A DNA stretch of 20,397 nucleotides from Sistotremastrum niveocremeum HHB9708 (GCA_001630475.1 KV419496.1:1-20397); one strand, 5' to 3'; shown: positions 9,764-19,284, counted from the first letter of the stretch. Program-made: numbers and translations. The notes: a model not told the origin generated them from the sequence alone.

Positions 9764-10728
9764 CTACCAGTCTTGGCGGCGCTCTTGTCTCTGCTCTCTT
9801 CTCATGGGACGACGATCACCACGGTCGCCTCCGCTTCTCCGAGAACCAAAATCTGATCGTTCCCGACGAGGAGGGGGAGGATTGGCGAAATCGATGAGGA
9901 GTTTCGCGCCGGGAGTGATCTCTTGACCGTTCAACTCTGCCAAGGCTTGGGCAGCGCTCTCGTTGTCCACGAAATCCAGGAAGCCGTGCGCGTATTCATC
10001 GCCATTCTCGTTCACCTTGACGACTGTTATTCGTCAGTCTAGTGTTTACTAGTGCGAGAAAGTATAATTGAAACTCACAAATCCGAGTGTCTGTGATACG
10101 ATCTTTCCAATTTTCGAACGCCTGCTGGATTTCTGTTCGAGTAGCTCTGATGTCTCCAACTCTCAAATGTTTTCCGGGCTGTGGGGTCGGTCGTACATCA
10201 CGAGGGGGAGCGGCGTAGTCTACTCGGATGGGCCTGCCACCAATGAAAAGAGAGTCGCTTTGAGCGGCTTCATAAACCTCAGTGGCCTTGGCGATATCAG
10301 CGAGCTCGATATGCGCGTATCCTTTGCCTTGCCCTGTTTGTCTATCAACTCCTGTGCCCAGGAAAAAGGGTGTGAGCGATGTGCTATTGAGAATAACAAA
10401 TGTGCTGACCTATTCGCACATCTCCAACACTATCGAACCCTAGTGTGGCCAGTGAATTTTTGATTTCGTCCGACGTTATATCCCAAGGAAGATTTCCGAT
10501 ATATAATCGTTCGGAGGGAGGAGACGGCACACGGGTGTCTCGTCTGGGGGAGCTTTGGCGCGTAGAATCTCGACGAAAATTATTTTCATATTCCTCGCAC
10601 ACGACTTTGGAGATAGACAGGAGGCGCGTCGATTGGGTACGGGGAATGGAAAAAGCAACTGCAGGGAATGTTGCTCTGTGCGTGGACGCGAGAGCCCGTC
10701 TAGCAACGATTCGCAATTGGGAGAACAT
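9764..10728 (-). CDS. tandem-RRM RNA-binding protein, predicted mitochondrial
   Basis: RNA-binding protein, 283 residues in three exons: 10410-10728, 10079-10351 and 9764-10023 (introns 58 and 55 nt). The first 44 residues are rich in Arg, Ala and Ser with no acidic residue, typical of a mitochondrial targeting presequence. The first RRM is good: RNP2 LYIGNL (75-80) and RNP1 KGYAHIEL (116-123), ending in VDYAAPP. The second RRM (about 167-250) is degenerate at RNP2 (LRVGDI) but keeps YAHGFLDF and the LNGQEI helix-strand pattern. The tail is Arg/Gly-rich (RRERSDFGSRRSGGDRGDRR) and may add RNA contacts. It lies 147 bp downstream of COQ8 on the same strand. Substrate RNA is unknown; localisation is inferred from the N-terminus only. 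Confidence 0.87.
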
Positions 10729-10875
10729 AGTGGGCGAAGGAGCAAAAATTCTTCGGAAGTGTTGCCACGTGATTTGCCTTTTATAGTTATTGCTTCAGCT
10801 AGTTTATCTGCATCATGACAACCGGGGAGTTCTCGCGAGTGCTTGCTTTCAAGATGTGGATCAAATTAGTCTATA

Positions 10876-13172
10876 CTATGTTCTATCTAACGAGTATCCT
10901 GCTGTGGTCTGGTCCCACAATTTTTTACAATCAATTTCTGCTTTCAGACGGCTCGCGAGGAGGAACGATCCACTTAGTTTTCTAAAGGAAGGCTGAGTGT
11001 CGAGAGACATAAGCCATAAGTCAGATAGTACGCACCGATTAAGGCTATATGTCTCTCGTGGAGGAGGAGTCAGTCGCTCTCGCAACATAATTGGAATCGT
11101 TGCCCTAATCTTCTCTGTTATGGCAGCCCATTCTGTACCTGGACCAAAAGCGAACAATCCGTTCTTCGCAGAAGATGGTCTGAACGGTGTTGCCAGAAGC
11201 ATCAAGGATTCAACATGACTGTTGCGCATCGTCTAAAGAAAGGAATAATGGCTCAGGAAACAAAAGAGAAGTGGCAGCATGAGAAGTCGTACCTCGGATT
11301 CATCGCCTGTTAGATAGCCTAGCTCTTTACTCCAGTGTACAGATGCATCGTAATCTTCATGAACGGCCGAATTGAGTAGACTGAACCACTTGTCCATAAA
11401 TGTCTTGCTGTAATAACGGGTTGCACCGAAATCGAGCAGCTGCAGCTGCTGAGCTTCACTTTTCCACAAGAAGTTGCTCCAATTGGGATCCGTTTGCATT
11501 GCATTGAATTCAAAGAGCTCTTTCAAGCATAGCTCGAGTACTCGAGACGCGATCTGAAATAAACGACGTCAAGATCAGTTGAACAGAACGATGGGTATGA
11601 AGTACATACTTCATTTCTAGTGGCTTGGGGTGCAGAACCGACGTGTTCGTCACCCATTGGAACACCAGATACGTACTCCATGACCAGGACTTCTCGCGTA
11701 CTACCTTCCCATACCCAAGGAACTTTGAAACGTGCATCATTCTCGAGATGAGTCCTGAATAGTCTGATTGCAGACGCTTCATGCTCGTAGTCGCATTCAA
11801 GAGCCAATTCTTCGCGCATTGCCTACAATAATTACTCTGTCTGAAGAGCATCTAAGAAAGAAAGAAAAACTCACGGCGATAGTCTTGTCGAGAAATAGAC
11901 CCTTTGGTAAGAACATGCTGGCATTCAGCAGTACTTTCAAGATGCCAAGATCACTTTCAATGCTTTGTCGAACGCCTGGGAATTGAATCTGAGAGACACT
12001 TTAGCAGCCACGAACATTTCAACGTTGACGCTATACCTTGACTGCGACCTCCTCTTCTTTTCCGCTAGGGGAGACGGACGCCGCGAGTCTCGCTCGGTGA
12101 ACTTGACCAATTGATGCTGCAGCTATAGGTATGGGTTCGAACTGAGAAAAATTGGTGTTCCAAGTAGAGCCGATAGAATCTCGTAGGACTTTCTGCAGGG
12201 TATTTAGGTACTTGCCGACGTCCTGATTCAGAACTTGCCTCCATTTGCCAATTGGGCATATAATGAGCGCTATCGTGAACTCTACGAAATACTCTATCGA
12301 GCTCAGGAGGAAGAGCATTAGAGTCTGAGACGAAATTAGCGAAGAATTCAAAACCAAAAACAAGGTCGCACCTTGAATGCTCATGAATTGACCTAGCTTC
12401 AAAGCTGCACCCCTCATTCGTGATAGCTTGTCGACCAAACGATTTATGTTCGCTTCACTCAGGACATTCGAAGCATGAGGAGAAGATGAAGGGCGTAGAT
12501 ACGACGACGCCGTCCCGAGGGAAAGCGATGCTGCCAATCCTATGCAACAGCTTCAATGCTGATCTCACAGTTCAAAGGAGAGGGCTCACCTCCATAATGG
12601 AAAAGTCTTCCAACTCTGGTAGATGGGACTGCGGATGTTCGTAGTGTACGCAGGGGCGAGGGCGATTCTGGCTCTGGAACAGTCTCCTAGACCGCCGTTA
12701 GAGTGGGTCGAACTACGAACCTGGGTCTTGAACATGCCTTTACTGGTTCCACATAGCTGGCTTCGGTTCCTTGAGAGGTGGAGGCAATTGTTGACGGCTC
12801 TTCTGAGGCTTCGTGGTTAAGACTTTGCGTCGCAATTGGAGGAGTTCTTTCTGGGACTCCTAGGATAATGGGAGCAGATGGCGATGGCGAAGAGTCTGCT
12901 TCGAGAACAATATTTCTGGATTCATGTGCATTACTCTCTGAGGATGAGTGGATGATCTCTGGTATTGTATATTTTCCGGGCGATGCATGGTTGGCTTCGG
13001 GCTCAAAGTCGGGGCGAGAATGCGTGTCTTGACGCGTCTTTTCGCGTCCTGTCACGAAAGGCGACCTAGAAAGAGCCGATAGTCTTTGAGAGGCCTCTAT
13101 ATCTACTGCATGCGAAAGAATTCTTGCAGCGGAATGTGCGACACAGTACCAACTGTAGAAGCCGGAAGGCAT
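10876..13172 (-). CDS. COQ8: COQ8: UbiB/ADCK atypical kinase of ubiquinone biosynthesis
   Basis: Mitochondrial atypical kinase/ATPase needed for assembly of the coenzyme Q synthesis complex. Ten exons: 12744-13172, 12590-12686, 12372-12539, 12239-12324, 12037-12192, 11875-11988, 11610-11822, 11293-11553, 11036-11232 and 10876-10981; 608 residues. Family motifs are complete: the KxGQ box KLGQFMSIQ with Lys223-Gln226; DSNALPPELDRVFRRVHDSA; the Ala-rich loop AAAS at 284-287 replacing the usual glycine loop; VAVK with Lys312; QTDPNWSNF with Asp443 and Asn448; LLDFGATR with Asp462. The tail TPPPRETYSLNRKLSG is typical. The first 140 residues are low-complexity Ser/Pro-rich and start MPSGFYSWY, likely containing the transit signal. 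One intron (12193-12238) begins GC, not GT. Yeast Coq8 is 501 residues, so the extra length is the N-terminal region. The gene is divergent from the next gene over 85 bp. Confidence 0.95.
12193..12238 (-). other. COQ8: GC-AG intron in COQ8
   Basis: On the minus strand the intron reads GCAAGT at its 5' end and CTGCAG at its 3' end, with a CTAAA branch-like site. Removing its 46 nt joins ...QME to KVLRDSIGSTW in the conserved frame. It is not a multiple of three, and no GT donor gives that frame with this acceptor. Confidence 0.8.
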
Positions 13173-13257
13173 AACATCCGATGGCCGAAAACCATCGTCT
13201 AGCTTGTGTCATCTCCTGTCCTCGCAGTCTGATTCTGTCTGATTCTCCTGATCTCCT
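13173..13257. promoter_or_regulatory. 85 bp bidirectional promoter region
   Basis: This is the whole distance between the COQ8 start (13172, minus strand) and the start of the next gene (13258, plus strand). A short plus-strand frame opens at ATG 13181 and overlaps the downstream start out of frame, so it could act as an upstream ORF if transcripts start before it. Transcription must begin within or close to the opposite gene's leader. Confidence 0.45.
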
Positions 13258-14347
13258 ATGTCAACTGAGAGAACTGTAGCCCCGCCAGCGCATCCAATTT
13301 TCACGAAATTCAACGTCACGAGGTAATTGGCTCTTCTAGATCAAGATAGGTGACTCATAGATAACAGCACTGATCTTGTCGCGTCCACTCAACGCATCAA
13401 TGTTGCTCTTGAGGATACTGGACGCGTTGTCTGGTATAAAGAAAGACATCTGACAGAAGAAGAAATCGTGGAATGCGTATATGTGCGTCTATCCTGCCAT
13501 CTTGTACTGTTGCGGATGCTACATGTCGCACAATCAGACGACTGAACCAACAAAGGTGCTTCGATGGACAATCCATCGACCTCTTCGTGGCTGGTACATA
13601 CGGCTCAGAACACCTAGCTTCCTTCCTGGCAGTTTCGTATCTATAAATCTATCATCATCATCCTTGGGCGTTGAAGAAGGTTCCCTTGAATTTGGATGCC
13701 GGACGAATGTGTGGTCGCCAACGTGGGCGGAAGGCTCTACTCATTCTCCTCGCGTGTCTCTCGTCCCACTGTCGCCCGCGGCAAAAGCTCGCGCATCTGA
13801 AGAACACTCTTACCCGCCCTCCCCTTCTCCGACCTCGTCTTTGTCGCGTTCTCCACCCCCTGCCTTTTCTTCGTTGTACCCTCCGCAGTCCCAGATCACT
13901 AAATTTGTGTTAAAACCTACCCCTCATGCCGCGCCGTCCAGTGACTCGTACGCCAAGACTTTGTTGAATCGCGCAGTGACCACTTTCAAGCATACTTTAT
14001 CATTTTCGTTGTCTCCACTGTTGCCATCAGATAGTCCGAACGCGGTCGACCCTGGCCATGCGCTTCCCATCCACCGTTCTCACCATGTTTATGCGACGCA
14101 TCCCTTGCTGACTTTTGTTGAAACGTCTACCTCGACACTTGTTTGGTCTGCTCAATCGGGAGTGCTGCAGGTTGACGAAGGAATGGCGGCGCAACTTGGA
14201 GTTGATATGAGTTTTTGGGTAGCGATTTCGCTCGCATATTGGGAGTATCTTGGTGAACGGGAGGTGCGTTTCTTGTTCACTGACGCATCCTCGATGCCGA
14301 ACCTGATCGTCGATTGCTAGGGATACATTGCTGCAGCAAACGGTTGA
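13258..14347 (+). CDS. unrecognised protein, 308 residues
   Basis: Four exons: 13258-13322, 13368-13476, 13538-14263 and 14321-14347, with introns of 45, 61 and 57 nt that keep frame. I do not recognise the family. The N-terminal part (to about residue 90) looks ordered: TQRINVALEDTGRVVWYKERH, then RPLRGWYIRLRTPSFLPGSF. The middle (about 110-180) is Ser/Pro-rich and probably disordered. A second ordered block, from VYATHPLLTFVETSTSTLVW to FWVAISLAYWEYL, is rich in aromatic residues and beta-prone. The final exon encodes only GYIAAANG and the stop. No signal peptide or clear membrane helix. Its divergent neighbour is COQ8. The ordered ends separated by a loose middle suggest a real conserved protein; function is unknown. 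Confidence 0.72.
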
Positions 14348-14569
14348 GCACTGGAGCGAGTCTTGATGAATTTCATACTTGCTTTGACAAAACCGTCCTG
14401 TCGCTGATATAATCATAAACACCAGTCCAATTCTTTCCAACCAAATCTAAAGGACATGCAATGCAGTAGACAATTATAGGGAAGTCCGTGGGGGAAATGT
14501 TCGGGGGTACGACATAACAACAAAACATAAGCGTTCGAGTGAAGTAGAACAAGCAGTGTGTGGTGGAAA
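14348..14569. other. convergent intergenic region
   Basis: 222 bp between the stop codons of the unrecognised gene and the secreted-protein gene; it holds both 3' ends and no gene. Confidence 0.45.
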
Positions 14570-15092
14570 TCAATAAAGTGTGAATATACCAAGTGCCGCA
14601 ATGCCGGCCGCTACCATGAGCGTGATGCCGTTTTCGTTGGAGCGCAAGCTCAGAGCCGCCCCGGTGTCAAAGGGAGTAGGCGTGGCACTAGGGTTGATAG
14701 AGAGAGGAGAAAATGTGTTGGAGGAGGTTGAGGTCGCGTTCGAGGAAGCTGTGGTTGCAGCTGACGCAGGAATAGTCGAGCCTGCAAACGGCGTCGATAG
14801 TTGCGTTGCATTCCCGGACGCTTTGCTCGTGCTGTTTCCAGCGGTCGTGGAGACGTTCGACGAAGCGGTCCCGGTCAGATTCGACCCTGACGTCGCGGTC
14901 GTCGTTATCGTGGCGGGCGCCGTGGAGGATGATTGGGAAGGAGAAGGAGTGACAGTTCTTGGAAAAACAAATCAGAAACTCAAGACTAGCGCGAAATGGA
15001 AATCTGGAAACTCACGAAGAAGAGGAATTTTGAGCTAACGTCAAAGGAATGAGAGTGAGCGACGCGATAAAGACGGTTGCAAATTGCTTCAT
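14570..15092 (-). CDS. small secreted Ser/Thr-rich protein, likely GPI-anchored
   Basis: 154 residues in two exons, 15016-15092 and 14570-14957, with a 58 nt intron. The start MKQFATVFIASLTLIPLTLA is a clear signal peptide with cleavage expected after Ala20. The mature part is almost entirely Ser, Thr, Ala and Asn with several N-glycosylation sequons (NSS, NLT, NVS, NST, NAT), so it is probably heavily O-glycosylated. The end, SLRSNENG followed by the hydrophobic stretch GITLMVAAGIAALGIFTLY with no charged residue after it, fits a GPI-attachment signal; a plain membrane anchor is the alternative. It likely sits at the plasma membrane or cell wall. No enzymatic domain is visible. It is convergent with the gene to its left. 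Confidence 0.83.
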
Positions 15093-15229
15093 GATTATAC
15101 GGTGCTCGAGGTTTGGCAAAGTTGAGATGTTGCAACTCCGAAAATGGGCACAGCAAGAAACGGTGATCACAGCGCGTCACGCACACGATGCCCACGACGC
15201 CTCGCACGATGCTCGGCATTGCTTGCTGA

Positions 15230-15946
15230 GTCTGCTGTACATCCCTATCTTCACCACGCACGCTAGCCATCGCTGAAGCATCTTGCATCAGTCCGAACCC
15301 TTATGCTTTCGACCTCTTGCTGAGAAGATGTACTTGTATCCTGCTGGCTCGTAAACACCTCTGTCTGCCTCCTGAAGAAACTCATCTCAATGTCAAGGAC
15401 TTTGACCGAGGATCCCCTTTGTTATCTGGCCCCTCTTCAGGCCGACATATCTGCTGTCTGCCGCCTTCGAGAAGCCACCTCACCGACTGCTGCATGTTTG
15501 TCGTCGTCCAGCCGCTCTTCTCAGTGACCGCCATTGAGACTCGTTGGAATACCGATGGCGGCGGCGTTTAACGCCATGATGTCTCCCTCGAAGAACCAAT
15601 CATCCGTATGTTCACCCTCCTGGAGTACGAAAAACCGAAGGAAAAGGTGGAGACGTACGCGTTGCGGATGGAAGAGCTGGCGTTAGCAGAGGAATTGGTT
15701 CCGGTTCTTGAGGTGTGTCTCCTCCAATCCACTCGATTTGTCTCTGTGACTGACATTGCAATGATACATGAGGTCCTCAGGACGTGCATGCTGAAGCTGT
15801 CCGAGAGCAATTGCCCGCTCATCCAGTCATCACTATCCTTTGGTATCGACCACCTTCCGACCACCTTCCCCTCCGTTGTCGACACCGTCAAGGATTGATC
15901 CACCAGCGCTCTCATCATGTGTCACGCCGCCGCTATTGGCCTGAAG
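15230..15946 (+). pseudogene. broken copy of an unrecognised protein-coding gene
   Basis: One frame reads plausible protein from 15230 but is stopped by TAA at 15569-15571 and TGA at 15896-15898, with coherent protein on both sides of each stop: PNPYAFDLLLRR and PPEETHLNVKDFDRGSPLL before the first, RHDVSLEEPIIRMFTLLEYE and EELALAEELVPVLEVCLLQS after it, and LIMCHAAAIGLK after the second. Between about 15425 and 15480 the better protein (LQADISAVCRLREA) is in another frame, so at least two frameshifts are also likely. No AG acceptor lies where an intron could remove the first stop. The reading ends abruptly at about 15946, where transposon-like sequence begins. Family not recognised; the helical, Leu/Glu-rich character suggests an alpha-helical repeat or scaffold protein. 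Confidence 0.6.
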
Positions 15947-16507
15947 GTACTCCACAATCATCATACCCTCTGCAACTATCGCATGCTAGTGCTACACTGG
16001 CTCCGCCACCACCAGCACCATATGGTCCCCGAAAACCAATTTCCCCTGCTCCATCACGTTCTCCAAGCCCAGATTCAAGGAGTCTAGCTAAGCAAAGTTT
16101 GAGATCTGAAACCCAAGGGCCGCGCGATTGGTCAACAACAACTGTGTCTGCATCTCATGATGAGTCAAATGATCCAGGCTCTGCTGAGGAAACCACTGTG
16201 TCCAAACCAAGTGCTAAATCACTGGGCAAAAGGAAGATAGCCTCCAATGGTGTGATCTCCTCTTTCATGGTGCAAAAAGATCATGCCTGACTACACTCCA
16301 GATGGGTTTGATCCTGATGACATATTCAAGACTCATCAAGAGACCCAAGAATCAGTGTCAAGGTCCAGCAGTCTTAGCAGCCATTCATTGGATAATCCAG
16401 ACATGCAATCAAGATGGAGACACCCTCCCATTCATTATGTTTATGATGCTGCTGCAGAACGTGCACAACAGATGAAGCATCTTGTGGATCTGAATGGAGT
16501 GCATTGA
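15947..16507 (+). other. two short unrecognised reading frames, probable transposon remnant
   Basis: From about 15947 an open frame continues to a TGA at 16288-16290; it is Ser/Pro-rich (APPPPAPYGPRKPISPAPSR) and ends KSLGKRKIASNGVISSFM. A second frame, 16283-16507 (74 residues), overlaps it by 8 nt and starts MPDYTPDGFDPDDIFKTHQE, ending RWRHPPIHYVYDAAAERAQQ plus 11 residues. The two look like one polypeptide separated by a frameshift. Base composition and codon use differ from the genes on the left (more A/T, less C-ending). No transposase catalytic motif is visible, so calling it a DNA-transposon N-terminal part is a guess. Confidence 0.35.
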
Positions 16508-16881
16508 TTCTTGTTGCTAAACCATAGGGGAGATTAGTCAAATACATGCTATTCAGATTAATCTTTCATGTCAGAGTGTCTGTGTTCCATTGATGTGCAT
16601 GAATGTTTGAGCTCAAGCACACAATGTAACCCACTGCTCACTGCGTGTGAAACTACTGTAAGAATTTGGCTGGATGGGATGTGGTAGGGAATAAGGCCTC
16701 TAACAAATACATACTTGTCTTACCTGGGTACCTGCCTTGTTTTTTTCAGCCAAAATCCCATACTTGTACTTGGCAGGTATAGGTTCTTCAAGTTACTTGC
16801 CTATACTTGCCTAATTAACCCCTATGTACTAGTAAAATAGCAGGCAGGTACCTGCCAGGATGTCTGGCCGCCAATCTCATA
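16508..16881. repeat. short motif repeats, transposon-end-like
   Basis: No gene. The motif TAC(C/T)TGCC and its complement recur in both directions: GGTACCTGCC at 16727-16736, GGCAGGTA at 16772-16779, TACTTGCC at 16794-16801 and 16804-16811, and the palindromic GGCAGGTACCTGCC at 16843-16856. Clusters of short inverted motifs like this are common near the ends of hAT-type DNA transposons. Confidence 0.45.
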
Positions 16882-17485
16882 TAGGGTTTTAAGGTCCAGT
16901 CCATGTGATTGCAAAAAACCGCAGTTTCAGTCAGGTTGTGACTGGACCTGCAGTTGCGGTCTTTTGGATTTCTGAAAATTAGGCAACTGGCAACTGCAGT
17001 TGTGACCAGTCGCAACTGTGGTTGCAACTGAGGACCCTTAAGGGTCCCCAAACACGGTGGTCACAGGGTATTTTGGGTCTCAAGTGGGTCTTTATACCAT
17101 TGTTTTCATTATATATTGGATTATATAGTGTTATTAAGTATTACTAGACACTATTTGACCACTGTTAAGACCCAAAAACAATATATAAATGAATAAAATA
17201 GTGGTTTATACCAGTTATGGCCTCAGTTGACATCAGGAAAAATAAGGAGTCCTTTTTCAACTTTGGAGTACTTTGGAGTACTTCAAGTTTTAAGTCCTCT
17301 GAAGTTGAAAAAGGACTCCTTATTTTTCCTGATGCTTGCTGCCCATGACTGGTCAGGCAACTGGTCTTCTTGTGACTGGTTGCAGCTGCTGGTCATGCAA
17401 AAATTGGGTCCGCAACCGGACCGGCAGTTGCCGGTTAGGAGAAAAAAGGGCCAAGGTCCAGTCATGACTGGACCTTAAAACCCTA
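16882..17485. mobile_element. 604 bp MITE-like element with 20 bp TIRs
   Basis: The ends are perfect 20 bp inverted repeats: TAGGGTTTTAAGGTCCAGTC at 16882-16901 and its complement at 17466-17485; pairing continues with one gap (CATG against ATG). The interior has no protein. Subterminal regions carry many copies of TGACTGG and GCAACTG in both orientations. A TAGGG end and subterminal repeats suggest a non-autonomous hAT element, but no clean 8 bp target duplication is seen (ATCTCATA on the left, GCTACTAT on the right), so the superfamily is uncertain. The AT-rich middle contains a smaller nested foldback. Confidence 0.78.
17231..17334. repeat. 104 bp foldback with 33 bp perfect arms, nested in the MITE
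   Basis: The left arm 17231-17263 begins CATCAGGAAAAATAAGGAGT; the right arm 17302-17334 is its exact reverse complement over 33 bp. The 38 bp loop region continues a direct repeat of CTTTGGAGTA (17261-17270 and 17271-17280). No target duplication is obvious beside it. It could be a very small foldback element inserted in the MITE, or part of the MITE's own structure. Confidence 0.85.
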
Positions 17486-18233
17486 GCTACTATGTTGGCC
17501 AACTTTTACAAAACAGTTTGACAGCTGCAGTCTGGCAACACGTCCACCAAGTCCCCGTCTTGGCGGAAGACTATTCCACAGCTCACACTGTTCTCAATCA
17601 GGCTGTTCTTTTTTATTACCTTTATGTCAAGCCAATCAAGAAATGTGGCGTGGATCCAATCATGCAGACGTACAGCATAGCCCTCACAGACTTTGCTTAT
17701 CTGGCCGTGTGGGTCAAAATTTGACATCAGATCCTACCTCCACTTGAAGGACATCAGCTCGATAGTACTCAATCATGCACGCTTGGCGCAGATGACCGCT
17801 CAGCCCACAGGAATATTGATGAAATTCTCCAGATCCCTGGTACCAAAAAGCTGAAGCAACATACGGAGAAGGCTTTTCAGTTGTGTGATTGCATTCTTTG
17901 CTTGTGTTCTTGCAATCAGTGTCAGGCTTGCTCCCGTAATACCACACTCGCACAAGCATGCGAATTTCCATAGCTCTGTTTGTATCACTAGTCATTGTTT
18001 CAAAGTTCTCAATGTAACAAATCATGTATTTCCATCCTAATTTGCCAATATATTGGTATTCTAATGAATACATTATTTTACAAAAAAATCATATTGTTTG
18101 TGAATCATATGAGATACTAGTAGACATCCTTGAAATATACGCTGTGCCTTTTCACGAGTTGATCAGCCGATGTGCCAGGCCTTGATGCATACATGCTGAC
18201 TGTACCATTCTATCTATATTAGCTATATATAGA
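17486..18233. other. unassigned AT-rich region, no supportable gene
   Basis: Several 60-120 codon frames exist. The most coherent protein is on the minus strand (17506-18073, in two overlapping frames, with VCEGYAVRLHDWI and RQDGDLVDVLPDC), but it matches nothing I know and lacks a clean gene structure. A small hairpin with 9 bp arms (CCATTCTAT and ATAGAATGG) sits at 18205-18237. Probably old transposon-derived sequence. Confidence 0.3.
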
Positions 18234-19038
18234 ATGGCCAGTGCAATTGCCAAAAAGGAACCATTTTTGGCTCAAGGCCAGGGTTTTCAAACTCCGCCAT
18301 CTTGCCCATCTCCCAGACGACTTGGTCAGTTTTCTCTGAGCCATGGAAGCTCTGCCAGGCTTACTGATTGTGCGCGTTCACAGGACACTCTCCACTTCAA
18401 GCATTGAATTCATTTGGATTTTGGAGCCACAAAAATCCATTCCAGCCGGATCTTCAAACGTCGCCAGCCATGTTGTCTTCTCCCTTGACCGCCCCAAAAG
18501 ATGCGCGTCCCAGCGCATCCTCGTCCCAACAGCCGCCGCCCCAACTCGTGGAGCACCCCTGACCCTCAGCGTCAAGAAGGAACTTGTTGAAGCCACTTCT
18601 CTCCCTCCAAAACGCACTTCCAATCGCACTTCCAATCAAACTTCAAATCGAACTTCCAATGAATCCAATTGCACTTCCAAACACTCTTCCACTTGTCATC
18701 CTCACTTCCCTGACAATTCTAAAGAAATCCAATTGAACTTGCCGAGGACAGTGACGTCAACATCCAATTAATTTCTAAGAACCTAGTCAATGAAGATGAC
18801 AATGACGTTCCATTGATTACTTCAAACGCCAAACTTGCGGCAAAAGGAAAGCAAGCCAGAGTTCCCCCACAAAGCCCACGTCATCGGAGTCCTCCTGCAA
18901 TCCCAAACCAGCGAGACAGACAAAAACTGCTTCCAATCAGCCTGTCAAGAACAACATCATTGTCAAAACTGACCAATCGCCTAGTCGCATCCCCACTGTC
19001 GCCCCAACGGCACCCAAACCGCAGACACCGGTTTGGTT
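18234..19038 (+). pseudogene. decayed Ser/Asn/Pro-rich reading frame
   Basis: Plausible low-complexity protein can be read across this stretch only by moving among all three plus-strand frames: MASAIAKKEPFLAQ from 18234, FGFWSHKNPFQPDLQ and APKDARPSASSSQQPPP to about 18560, LSVKKELVEATSLPPKR with repeated RTSN units to about 18680, DVPLITSNAKLAAKGKQ near 18807-18857, then SNQPVKNNIIVKTDQSPSR to about 18990. It is cut at 19038 by the LTR. The Arg/Ser/Asn repeat comes from tandem copies of ACTTCCAAT and variants at about 18617-18690. It could be a gag-like or DNA-binding transposon protein; I do not recognise it. Confidence 0.35.
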
Positions 19039-19284
19039 TGTTAGAATTGTGTTCTGACATCCCGTCTTCTTGTTTTCACTTCACTATACCCTTCTTACCT
19101 TCTAGTAGTTTTCTCATATTTTCCCTATTTTCCCTGAGGCTGTAGAGCCTTGTTTGCGTATTAGCCCTGCCCTAAAGTTCTGGGTATATAGCTGAGTTGG
19201 AATTCCCAGTGCTCCTTAGCTGGTGCACTCATGTTGGGAATTCCAGTGTTGCATTGAACCTCTAGAACTGTCCACTGCTAACAG
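19039..19284 (+). mobile_element. 5' LTR of a Ty1/copia retrotransposon
   Basis: 246 bp sequence starting TGTTAG and ending CTAACA, the standard inverted LTR ends, followed at once by a primer-binding site. A TATATAG box lies at 19185-19191, followed by a strong stem (TGGAATTCCCA 19198-19208 with TGGGAATTCCA 19235-19245) that would lie near the start of the element's RNA. The bases TGGTT just before it may be the target duplication; the other side is outside the window. Confidence 0.82.

Noticed and set aside
14580-15038. 152-codon plus-strand frame
   Set aside because: It is the complement of the Ser/Thr-rich secreted protein; the minus strand has a signal peptide, an intron and a GPI signal.
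16843-16856. Possible CRISPR-like or centromeric repeat from the TAC(C/T)TGCC copies
   Set aside because: Spacing is irregular and orientation mixed; the host is a eukaryote; transposon subterminal repeats explain it better.
16874-17493. 8 bp target duplication for the MITE
   Set aside because: ATCTCATA and GCTACTAT do not match beyond chance, so I do not claim one.
17506-18073. Minus-strand gene from two overlapping frames
   Set aside because: No recognisable domain, no clean splice set, and it lies inside transposon-derived sequence; kept only as an unassigned region.
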